This document shows positions 14,705 through 22,322 of a stretch of DNA of 26,425 nt, in pieces (the first letter of the stretch is position 1; every line of letters begins with the position of its first letter). The notes under the pieces were generated by a model. The model was not told where the DNA came from. It searched no databases and worked only from the letters and a program-made list of their open reading frames with translations. This DNA comes from Muribaculaceae bacterium (lineage in GTDB: Bacteria; Bacteroidota; Bacteroidia; Bacteroidales; Muribaculaceae): NCBI GenBank assembly GCA_017545095.1, contig JAFYCU010000027.1, positions 1-26,425 on the forward strand, in the 5' to 3' direction. A program made the position numbers and the translations under genes.

Positions 14705-17700
14705 GGCGTGGTGGGGGGTTGAGTTGACTCTTGTGTAGTGGTGTCGCGTGGGATGACCGTTGCCGTGCGCGGCTGTGCAGTGATTGAACGGCGCAGGAAG
14801 TCGAACGGCCTGTCGAAATCGTGCTTCCACACCAAGCCCACCCCCTGCGTGGTGAGTGCGTTGCGCACATAGTAGTTCTGGTCGTTGAAGTGGTTGTAGG
14901 CCTTGAGGCGCAACGTGCCACGCGGATTGAGCAGGTACTCGATGTCGAAGTCGCCAATGAAGTTGCTGCCTTGGTTGCTATAGGTGAGGTCGCGATAGCC
15001 CAGGTTGCCGTTGATAAGCAGCCGGTTGTTGAGCAACTGGCTCGAGAGGGCCACGTCCACCTCCATGTCACTGAAGTCGCCTTTGTCGCTGCGAAAGTTT
15101 GGCGAGATGCTCCACTTGTCGCTCATCTTGCCGAGCATGCTCGAGAGCTGCGATGAGATGGTTGACGAGGCCACCGCGGTTAGCTCATTGCCACGCGTGC
15201 TCTCGCCGCCCGTGTAGTCGGGCGTGTAGAATCGGTTGAGTGCGAGCAGGTAGATAATCTGCCGGTTCATCATCTCGTCGGTGCTGATGATGCTTCGCAC
15301 CTTGCGGTAGGCATCGGTGGTGAGCGTGGGGAACTCCAGGTCGAAGTCAATATCGGGCTGGCTGATGGGTCCTCGTGCCTGCAACAAGGCATGCACCGGC
15401 ACGTTGGTGCGGTTGATTTCGCGGTCTTGCGCAAAACTCTCGTCCAAGTCGCGCAGGTTGGCATTGAGCGCATACACGGCCTTGAGGTCGAGCGTGGCGG
15501 CATAGGGGTCGCCCTGGAACGTGATGGAACTGCCATCGCGAATGGTGAAATCCTTGATGATGATGTCTTGCAGGGTGAAGTTGTAGTTGCCGCGCTCGAG
15601 CGTGTAGGTGCCAAAAACGGTCATCTCGTCGGCATCGTTGTAGGTCATGCGCATGCTTCCCCTTCCGGTGGCCTTGACGCGGTCGCCGCCCACGGGGTCC
15701 ATCACCAGCACGAGGTTGGCATCGGGTGTGATGTCGCCTTGCAGGTCGATGGTGTAGTGTGTGGGCATCGACGGCTCCTCGTTGCGGGCCTGTTCCATGT
15801 GCAGTCGCACCCGTTCGGGGATGGTGTCGGCTTGCACCTCGGGCAACGAATCGTCGTGGCGGTCGCGGTCGCGGAAGGTGATGAAATTGTAGTCGGCAGC
15901 CTGCTCGGTGTCGCTGAGCACAAAGGTGAATGTGCTGCGTGGCGCCGTGGTCATGTTCACCTTGATGTCGACCTGTCCCGGTTCCCCCTTGACAAAAGCC
16001 GCCCCATCGCCATAGATGGTGCCATACCACACGGGATTGTCGGTGGCGTTGGTGTCGTAACAGAGCAGGTCGTTGGCACGTGTGATGCTGAACTCAAAGC
16101 TTGGGTCATGGAAGGCACGATGTCGCAGCCAACCATCCATACGGGCTTCGTGTCCGTCGCGGTCGTGAATGCGAACATCGCTGAACTTGATGTAGTCGGG
16201 CACCACGTGCACTGAATCGCCGGCGCAGGTATAAGTAACGCCAGTGTAGTCGAGCTTGAAGCGCAGCGAGTCGGCGCAGATGTCACCGGCCAGATTGATG
16301 GTGCTGAAGTTGCCCGCCAGGGTGGCGTGCCCGCTCACCTGACCTTGCACATCGCTGGTGAACGCAGCCATGAAGGGTCGCATGAAGGCCACATTGGCGT
16401 GGTCGGCATCAAATTCCAGATATAGCGAGTCGTTGGCGACAAAGATAGCACCATCCACGATGGTGTGTGTGTCGCCCGGCTGCTTCACATCGGCACGCAA
16501 GGCCACAGCGCGCTCCTCGTTCATCCAACTGCTTTGTATGTCGGCATCGCCCATCACGGCTTTGTTGTAGGCCAAGCCGTCGATGTGAAGTCCAGGCGTG
16601 GACAGGCGTGGCGCCCCTGAGAAGAGGTCGCTGGCAAAGAACTTGCCGGTGGCGCGGCCGCCGAAGTCAACATTGGGAATATTCAAGGTCTCGAACACAT
16701 AGTCGAGGCTCATATCGTTCAGTTCCAGGCACAGCTCATGGTCGGGGTTTCTCGATGCCATCCCAGCAATGCGCACCCACTGCTGGTCGTTGTGCCCCTC
16801 GAGATGCTCCACAGTAATCACCCCATCGTGCACGAGTACACGCCCCGGTTCCACCTGCCAAGCGGTGTCGTTGAACACGAGTTGTGTGGGGTTGATGTCG
16901 ATGGTGGCTTTGATGCCTTTCTGCGCTGTGCGTTGCAGCAATGCCGATAGATTGAGGTTGCCATGAAAGTCCTGCTCTCGCATCATGCGCCATCCCAGGT
17001 CGGCATCCAAGCGGTCGTTCCTTCCGGCCGCATCGAGCGTGACAGCGATTTTGCCGTTTTTGGCCGGTATGAGCGAGCTTGCATGCAGCGTGGCACCGTG
17101 GGTGGTGCTGTCGATGCGTGCCGCGAGCGTGGTGCCCTCGATGATTTTCTTTCCTTGCAGTAAATAGGGGGCCGTGATGTTGACAGCCATGTTGCCCGTC
17201 GACTCGTTGAAGAAGCCGTCGAGCACAGCATTGTCGAGCATCTGCACTGGCAGTTTGGCGAGCTGCTGAAGTTCGTCGCTGGGCTCGAGGGTGAAGCTAA
17301 AGGTGAGATCGTTGGGTTTTGCATGAAGGCCACCGATGTAGGGTGCGAAATACTGCGGGAAAGCTTGGCTGAGCATTGTTTTCACGGCAGGCACGAGAGT
17401 TTTGAAATCGTATTGCCCTAAGATTTGCCCATTGAAGAAGTCGCTGTTCACATCGATGCGCTGTGGCGTAGTGGCATTGTCGGCCGCAATGGCCAGGTGG
17501 TCGAGGTGCCAATCGTGCTCGGTGGCACCGGCGAGGGTGATGTCGTTGATGTCGATGCTTCCTGTTGCGCGGTCGAGCGTGTTGCCGACGAATGCCGCAT
17601 CAACATCCATCGATAGTGCCCCGTTGGCCAGCTTTCCCTTTGCCCCCCAGGCTCCCAAGTCGAGGTGTCGCACCTGCGCCGTGGCTTCGACGCGTGTGTC

Positions 17701-19266
17701 GGCTCCGGCCAGCAATGCTGTGCCATTCAGTTCCAGGGCACCCGAAGGGTCGTTGATGGTTAGGCGGCCTTGGTATTGACCATCGTTGGCTGTCACATCG
17801 GCATCGATGTGGTGCAAACGGCGGCCTTTGATGTCGATGTGGTCGACACGGCCATCTATTGCACCGCTCACATTGCGACCATGCAACCGTAGGTCAACGT
17901 CGGCATCCATAGCCACCTCGCCAATCAGCTCGTTGCGGTTGAGCAGGTAACCCACACGCAGTCCGGGAGTGGCGATGTGCCCCTTGAAATGCTTTTCGTT
18001 GCCGTGTTCCAAAAGTCCATCCACGGCCAGCGAGCCAACGCGGGTATCGACATTTCCGCGCACTTTTAATGCCTGTGCATTTCCGTTCACGTCGGCGTCT
18101 ACAGCCACAGCCCCGTAGCGTGCCAGGATGTCGCGCACTTGCGGTGTGAGCGAGGGCACCATGGCCCCCACGCGAGCCAGCGTGGCAGTGGAGGCTTTCA
18201 CATTCAGTTTGGGAAAAGCATAACGGATTTGCTCCCGTTGCTGCCATCCAGCCACAAAGCCGTTGAGGTCAACGCTCAAATCGCCATTGCCGTCGTGCAC
18301 CTGCAATTGCGACACATGCAGCTCGTTTTGCCACGGATTGCCGTTTGCCGCCACGGTCACTTCAAGCGGATTGTTCCAAGCCTCCAGGGCGGGGACAAAA
18401 GCTTTGAGGTCGGCCGGTGTGACGGTAGCATCGGGCATCCGGAGCGAGAGGGGCATGGTACGCAACTCGTTACCCAGATTGCCAAGTGAGCTGTAGGCCA
18501 ACGTAAAGTCGTCGACAGCGACGCGTGAACGCGGCAACTCCACACGCAGGCCGTTTACGGTGAGCGAGGTGTCGGTGATGGCTGTGTGCACGGCCAGATT
18601 ACGCAGAACGAAGCCGCTTTGTTCGTCGAACGAGAGCCGTTTCACCTCGATGTCAAAGTCGTTGTTGCGCAAGTGCGGCAGCGTCACATCGGCACGCAGG
18701 TTGGACACGGCGATATGGTTGGGGTCGAACTGGTCGGCTTTTCGATGCGGCTCCGACAGCACATCGTAGCTCAGTTCGCTCTGCCGAATCACCACGGTGT
18801 GCACCTGCACGTCGAAAGGCTTTGGCGGATTACCCGGCTTGGGTTTTAGGGCATCGATGATGAATTGCATGTTGGTGGGGCTGTCCTTGTCGGGACGTGT
18901 GACGCGTCCTTTCATGCCGATGATTTCACCATAGGTGAACAGCAGTCTTCGTTCTTTCACCAGCGTGTTGAGATCGAGTCCCGCCCCCAGTTTTGCCACA
19001 AGCAGGAGCGAGTCGCCTTGCTGGTCGGGCACGGCCACATCGTGCAACACCACTTGGTTGAAAGGCTTGATGCTCACCTGGCCGATGGTTACATCGGTTT
19101 TTAGCAATTCGCTGAGTGCTTTTTCGGCCTCGGTTTTCACGCGCTCTTGAACCGAAGGGGTGAGCAATGCTGCATAGATTGCCACAAACGACAAAACCAG
19201 CACGGCCAGCACTGTCACCAGCACTGTCCTTACCACTTTGTATGTCAATTTGATACCTCTCTTCAT
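14701..19266 (-). CDS. tamB: TamB-family envelope protein (DUF490)
   Basis: The protein has 1521 residues from the ATG at 19266: a basic start, one membrane helix (about 11-35), then a very long repetitive beta-rich body typical of AsmA/TamB lipid-transport proteins. The C terminus carries the TamB domain signatures: NFTLQDIIIKDFTIRDGSSI, GDPYAATLDLKAVY, ARGPISQPDIDFDLEFP and MMNRQIIYLLALNRF. TamB-like proteins span the periplasm and help outer-membrane assembly or phospholipid transport. In-frame ATG codons at 19308 and 19356 are less likely because they lengthen the segment before the helix. No TamA/BamA-like partner is seen in the window. A promoter with perfect elements lies upstream. Confidence 0.93.
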   Translation of the reverse strand: MKRGIKLTYKVVRTVLVTVLAVLVLSFVAIYAALLTPSVQERVKTEAEKALSELLKTDVTIGQVSIKPFNQVVLHDVAVPDQQGDSLLLVAKLGAGLDLNTLVKERRLLFTYGEIIGMKGRVTRPDKDSPTNMQFIIDALKPKPGNPPKPFDVQVHTVVIRQSELSYDVLSEPHRKADQFDPNHIAVSNLRADVTLPHLRNNDFDIEVKRLSFDEQSGFVLRNLAVHTAITDTSLTVNGLRVELPRSRVAVDDFTLAYSSLGNLGNELRTMPLSLRMPDATVTPADLKAFVPALEAWNNPLEVTVAANGNPWQNELHVSQLQVHDGNGDLSVDLNGFVAGWQQREQIRYAFPKLNVKASTATLARVGAMVPSLTPQVRDILARYGAVAVDADVNGNAQALKVRGNVDTRVGSLAVDGLLEHGNEKHFKGHIATPGLRVGYLLNRNELIGEVAMDADVDLRLHGRNVSGAIDGRVDHIDIKGRRLHHIDADVTANDGQYQGRLTINDPSGALELNGTALLAGADTRVEATAQVRHLDLGAWGAKGKLANGALSMDVDAAFVGNTLDRATGSIDINDITLAGATEHDWHLDHLAIAADNATTPQRIDVNSDFFNGQILGQYDFKTLVPAVKTMLSQAFPQYFAPYIGGLHAKPNDLTFSFTLEPSDELQQLAKLPVQMLDNAVLDGFFNESTGNMAVNITAPYLLQGKKIIEGTTLAARIDSTTHGATLHASSLIPAKNGKIAVTLDAAGRNDRLDADLGWRMMREQDFHGNLNLSALLQRTAQKGIKATIDINPTQLVFNDTAWQVEPGRVLVHDGVITVEHLEGHNDQQWVRIAGMASRNPDHELCLELNDMSLDYVFETLNIPNVDFGGRATGKFFASDLFSGAPRLSTPGLHIDGLAYNKAVMGDADIQSSWMNEERAVALRADVKQPGDTHTIVDGAIFVANDSLYLEFDADHANVAFMRPFMAAFTSDVQGQVSGHATLAGNFSTINLAGDICADSLRFKLDYTGVTYTCAGDSVHVVPDYIKFSDVRIHDRDGHEARMDGWLRHRAFHDPSFEFSITRANDLLCYDTNATDNPVWYGTIYGDGAAFVKGEPGQVDIKVNMTTAPRSTFTFVLSDTEQAADYNFITFRDRDRHDDSLPEVQADTIPERVRLHMEQARNEEPSMPTHYTIDLQGDITPDANLVLVMDPVGGDRVKATGRGSMRMTYNDADEMTVFGTYTLERGNYNFTLQDIIIKDFTIRDGSSITFQGDPYAATLDLKAVYALNANLRDLDESFAQDREINRTNVPVHALLQARGPISQPDIDFDLEFPTLTTDAYRKVRSIISTDEMMNRQIIYLLALNRFYTPDYTGGESTRGNELTAVASSTISSQLSSMLGKMSDKWSISPNFRSDKGDFSDMEVDVALSSQLLNNRLLINGNLGYRDLTYSNQGSNFIGDFDIEYLLNPRGTLRLKAYNHFNDQNYYVRNALTTQGVGLVWKHDFDRPFDFLRRSITAQPRTATVIPRDTTTQESTQPPTTP

Positions 19267-19326
19267 CGGCACTTGCTTTTCGCAGTCACATAGCAATAAC
19301 CATGCCATGACCACAAAACGGCACGA

Positions 19327-19357
19327 CAAAATTACTGCAAGTTGAGCGCAATGCAAA
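19327..19357 (-). promoter_or_regulatory. consensus promoter for tamB
   Basis: On the minus strand, TTTG (19354-19357), a 19-base spacer and TAATTTTG (19327-19334) match the Bacteroidetes consensus exactly. The -7 box ends 60 bases before the preferred tamB ATG. A 9-bp inverted repeat (GCAATGCAA 19348-19356, TTGCATTGC 19381-19389) overlaps the -33 box and could be an operator. Confidence 0.75.
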
Positions 19358-19464
19358 ACAAAAGACGAAGTTTTTTGCTATTGCATTGCCGAGACGCAGC
19401 GTAATTTCGACGAAGTCAACATTACTGTTGAGCGCAATGCAAAACAAAAGACGAAGTTTTTTGC
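19341..19464. repeat. 38-bp perfect direct repeat covering the tamB -33 region
   Basis: Bases 19341-19378 and 19427-19464 are identical over 38 positions, offset by 86 bases; ATTACTG also lies just before each. The copy nearer tamB carries the -33 box of the intact promoter. The distal copy keeps TTTG, but its spacer is shortened to 15 and its -7 reads TAATGTTG, so it looks like a decayed duplicate promoter. Confidence 0.85.
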
Positions 19465-19487
19465 AGTTGAGTTATCGCCATGTGAAA

Positions 19488-19507
19488 AATTATTCGTAAT
19501 TTTGCCG
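19488..19507 (+). promoter_or_regulatory. promoter core for the exonuclease operon
   Basis: TAATTTTG (19497-19504) is a perfect -7 box ending 20 bases before the ATG at 19525. No clear TTTG is found 19-20 bases upstream. The surrounding 20 bases match 264-283 at 19 positions. Confidence 0.5.
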
Positions 19508-19524
19508 TGTGAAAGCTGAGGCTG

Positions 19525-20151
19525 ATGTATAAAATTAGCATAGAAAAGGAGCAAATCAACGAGATGCCAGTAGAGTTATTCGCTGGCCGCATCGTTGTAA
19601 TCGACGCTTTGTCGCAGGTGCGCAGTGCTGTGAAAGTGCTTCGCACCTATCCTCTGGTGGGTTTCGACACCGAGACACGTCCAGCTTTCAGGCGCGGAGT
19701 ACTGCATCACATGGCTCTCATGCAGATTTCGGCCCCCGACATCTGCTTTCTGTTCCGCATCAACAAAATAGGCCTGCCCGACCACTTACACAATTATATC
19801 GAGGATGCAAGCTGCCACAAAGTGGGTCTGTCGCTGCACGACGACTGGAGTGTGCTTCACCGCCAGTGGGACGTGCATCCGGCAGGGTTCGATGAGATTC
19901 AAGAGATGGCTCCGCGTTTCCATATCGGCGACATGAGTTTGCAAAAACTCTATGCTATCCTTTTCAACAAGAAAATCAGCAAGAGCCAGCGCCTCACCAA
20001 CTGGGAGGCCGACGAGCTCACCGAAGGCCAGCAGCGATATGCCGCCACCGATGCATGGGCTTGCATTCAGATTTATCGCCGCCTGACCGATGGCACTTTC
20101 GACCCGGAACAGTCCCCTTACAAGCACGAAATCACCGATGAAACGCTCTAA
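19525..20151 (+). CDS. DEDDy 3'-5' exonuclease (RNase D-like domain)
   Basis: The 208-residue protein has the exonuclease motifs: FDTET (D48, E50), a second motif in VGLSLHDDWSVL (D106/D107) and YAATDAWA (Y172-x3-D176), the YxxxD of the DEDDy group. It also has the LTNWE stretch usual in this family. It is a stand-alone catalytic domain without the HRDC domains of true RNase D, so the substrate (RNA or DNA 3' ends) is not known. It heads a three-gene plus-strand operon and overlaps the next gene by 14 bases. Confidence 0.92.
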   Translation: MYKISIEKEQINEMPVELFAGRIVVIDALSQVRSAVKVLRTYPLVGFDTETRPAFRRGVLHHMALMQISAPDICFLFRINKIGLPDHLHNYIEDASCHKVGLSLHDDWSVLHRQWDVHPAGFDEIQEMAPRFHIGDMSLQKLYAILFNKKISKSQRLTNWEADELTEGQQRYAATDAWACIQIYRRLTDGTFDPEQSPYKHEITDETL

Positions 20152-20398
20152 CTTCACCCGCACCACATTGTTGCCGTTGGCATTGCTGGTGTATCTGGCT
20201 GTATTGGCCTGGATGGGTCGAGGACGATTCTACACCAGCCGCTTGGAATATCTCGGCATCATAGCCGGTTCGTTGCTCATCATTGGTGTGCTGTGGCTGG
20301 TGCTCTGCCGCCGCGACCGCCTGCAGCAGCAATGGGACGACGAGCAGCAATACGGCACCTATGCCGATGATGAGGACGAAAAGGTTGAGGATAATTAA
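20138..20398 (+). CDS. small two-helix membrane protein
   Basis: The 86-residue protein, from the ATG at 20138, has two membrane helices (about 10-26 and 37-54). A basic turn (CRRDRLQQQ) follows, then an acidic tail (DDEDEKVEDN). Its start overlaps the exonuclease stop by 14 bases, supporting cotranslation. No known domain is recognised. It sits between the exonuclease and phosphopantetheinyl transferase genes, and its role is unknown. Confidence 0.78.
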   Translation: MKRSNFTRTTLLPLALLVYLAVLAWMGRGRFYTSRLEYLGIIAGSLLIIGVLWLVLCRRDRLQQQWDDEQQYGTYADDEDEKVEDN

Positions 20399-20409
20399 AT
20401 CAGCTGATT
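20398..20409. promoter_or_regulatory. 12-bp perfect palindrome AATCAGCTGATT
   Basis: The perfect palindrome begins at the last base of the membrane-protein stop codon and ends 15 bases before the transferase ATG. It could be a protein-binding site or chance; no loop is available for a stable RNA hairpin. Confidence 0.3.
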
Positions 20410-20424
20410 GCAGAATAATCACCT

Positions 20425-20991
20425 ATGACCAAGTATTTGATTGATGATGACTTTGGTCTGCTTGACTGGTGGGGTCAGCTTGACCATCTGCCTGCTTGGC
20501 GCAGAGCGCGCGTGTTGCGGCTGCGACACGAGAGCGACCGGCGACAGTCGGTGGCGGCATGGCTGCTGCTGCGCCGATGCTGTCGTGAGCTGTTGGGATT
20601 GAGCGAAGTGCCCGCCGTGGCTCACAGTGCCAGCGGAAAGCCGTTCTTCCCCACCCTGCCCGATGTGTATTTCAACTTGAGCCACTGCCCCGTGGCCGTG
20701 GCATGCGCCATGGCTTCGGAACCTGTGGGCATCGACATCGAGGCTGTGACAACACTGGATATCGATGTGGCTCGACATGTGCTTGCCGACAACGAGTTAC
20801 AGCAGGTGATGGACGACCCCCACCCGGCTGTGGCATTCACACGCCTGTGGACCATGAAAGAGAGCCTGCTCAAGCGTACAGGAAAAGGAATCAGCAGCGA
20901 TTTGAAGTCGCTGCTGATTGATGCCGGCCAGTTCCATACGGTGACGGATGCCAACGGGCGATGGGTGTGCAGTGTTACACCTTGGGCTTGA
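20425..20991 (+). CDS. 4'-phosphopantetheinyl transferase, Sfp type
   Basis: The 188-residue protein shows the Sfp/AcpS-superfamily motifs: GKPFF (71-75), FNLSHC (83-88), VGIDIE (101-106, with Mg-binding D104 and E106) and WTMKESLLKRTGKG (142-155, catalytic E146). It moves phosphopantetheine from CoA onto the serine of carrier proteins. It is somewhat shorter than Bacillus Sfp. It converges on the NRPS-exporter operon, and its last 17 bases overlap the MATE gene. Activation of the NRPS carrier domain is a strong inference; it may also serve fatty-acid carrier protein if no AcpS exists elsewhere in the genome. Confidence 0.93.
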   Translation: MTKYLIDDDFGLLDWWGQLDHLPAWRRARVLRLRHESDRRQSVAAWLLLRRCCRELLGLSEVPAVAHSASGKPFFPTLPDVYFNLSHCPVAVACAMASEPVGIDIEAVTTLDIDVARHVLADNELQQVMDDPHPAVAFTRLWTMKESLLKRTGKGISSDLKSLLIDAGQFHTVTDANGRWVCSVTPWA

Positions 20992-22306
20992 GCTGGAACT
21001 CAACGCCGTTCAGGCGATGAGCCACCCAAATGACCACACCCTCGATGATATAGGCTGCCAGATAACTGTACCAAATCCACTGCGGAGCCATGCGGGCCAC
21101 AATCCACAACACAGGAATCACCGTGAGCGACAGCATGATTGAGATGAGCAGTGCCATGCGGTGCTGACCGTAGAGCTTATAGACAATCATCAGCACATAG
21201 ATGTAGCAGAAGGGTATAAAGCTGAGCGCAAACACGCGCAACGCGTGGTTACACTCGGCAATTACCTGGGCGTCGCTCGCACCAAACAGGCGAGCAATGG
21301 CTTGCGGAACCACCCACACCACCACACACGTCACCACCATCGACACGGTGATGAAACGCAGTGCCTTGTCGAGCACTACCCGCAGACCCTGGCCATCGCC
21401 CTTGCCCACTTGTATGGCTCCGAGCGATTGCAACGTTTGGCATGTGCCGGACAGGAATAGGTTATACACTTGCAGCAGATTCATGCATACGGCAAACACG
21501 AAGATGCCCGTGCGGCCAGTTATGGAAAGCACGATGGTGTTGGCTGCAAACAGCAATGCCGTGAGACACACCGACGCCAGTGCCAACGGGGCACCTTGCC
21601 CCACGATGCTGCGCATCGAGGTCCACCAGCCACTGAGTGCCCAGCGCAGCGCCAGCTTGGCTTTGCCACCGCGCCAATGCGTGAGCAAGATGGCAATACC
21701 CACCAGGTGACCCACCACTGTGGCCGTTGATGAACCCGTGATGCCCCAGTCGAGCCAATGGATAAACACGATGTCGAGGCACAGGTTCACTACATTATCA
21801 ACAATTACAGCCAATGACACCAGCCGTGGACTGCCGTCAACCCCCACCATGGTGGAGAGTCCCCACATGAGGATATAAGCTGGCGCACCCAACATCACCA
21901 CGCGCATGTAGTCGCGAGCTAGCGGCAGCAAGTGCGCATTGTCGCACAGCACGGCTGCCGTGGCATCGAGCATGAGCCAGCCGCCCAGCAGGGCAAGCAA
22001 CACCCCAATCACCGCACTCAAGGCGAGGGCACGCGTGAAAAGCTCATGGGCACGAAGGCGGTCGTTCTGCCCAAGCGCATAGCCCACTAGCATACCGCCA
22101 CCGGCGTTGATGAGCAGGTGCAGCGTGAAGATGAACTGGATGATGGGCTTCGACTGGTTGATGGCACTCACACCGTCGGCACTAATCAGGTTGCCCACGA
22201 TAATGCCATCAACCACGTTGCCCAAGCAGCCCGACAAAGCCACCAGGATGTAGGCCCACAGGTAGCGATAGAACTGCGCGTTGATGTTGTTGGAATCGTT
22301 GGTCAT
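20975..22306 (-). CDS. MATE-family efflux transporter
   Basis: The 443-residue, highly hydrophobic protein has about twelve membrane helices in two halves. It carries the MATE-type opening (GNVVDGIIVGNLISADGVSAINQSKPI) and the repeat of it in the second half (LLQVYNLFLSGTCQTLQSLGAIQVGKGD). MATE proteins export small organic molecules using proton or sodium gradients. It starts 16 bases downstream of the NRPS stop, so it is almost surely cotranscribed and may export the NRPS product; that link is inferred from position. Its 3' end overlaps the convergent transferase gene by 17 bases. Confidence 0.93.
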   Translation of the reverse strand: MTNDSNNINAQFYRYLWAYILVALSGCLGNVVDGIIVGNLISADGVSAINQSKPIIQFIFTLHLLINAGGGMLVGYALGQNDRLRAHELFTRALALSAVIGVLLALLGGWLMLDATAAVLCDNAHLLPLARDYMRVVMLGAPAYILMWGLSTMVGVDGSPRLVSLAVIVDNVVNLCLDIVFIHWLDWGITGSSTATVVGHLVGIAILLTHWRGGKAKLALRWALSGWWTSMRSIVGQGAPLALASVCLTALLFAANTIVLSITGRTGIFVFAVCMNLLQVYNLFLSGTCQTLQSLGAIQVGKGDGQGLRVVLDKALRFITVSMVVTCVVVWVVPQAIARLFGASDAQVIAECNHALRVFALSFIPFCYIYVLMIVYKLYGQHRMALLISIMLSLTVIPVLWIVARMAPQWIWYSYLAAYIIEGVVIWVAHRLNGVEFQLKPKV

Positions 22307-22322
22307 CGTTTTTTAATGAATA

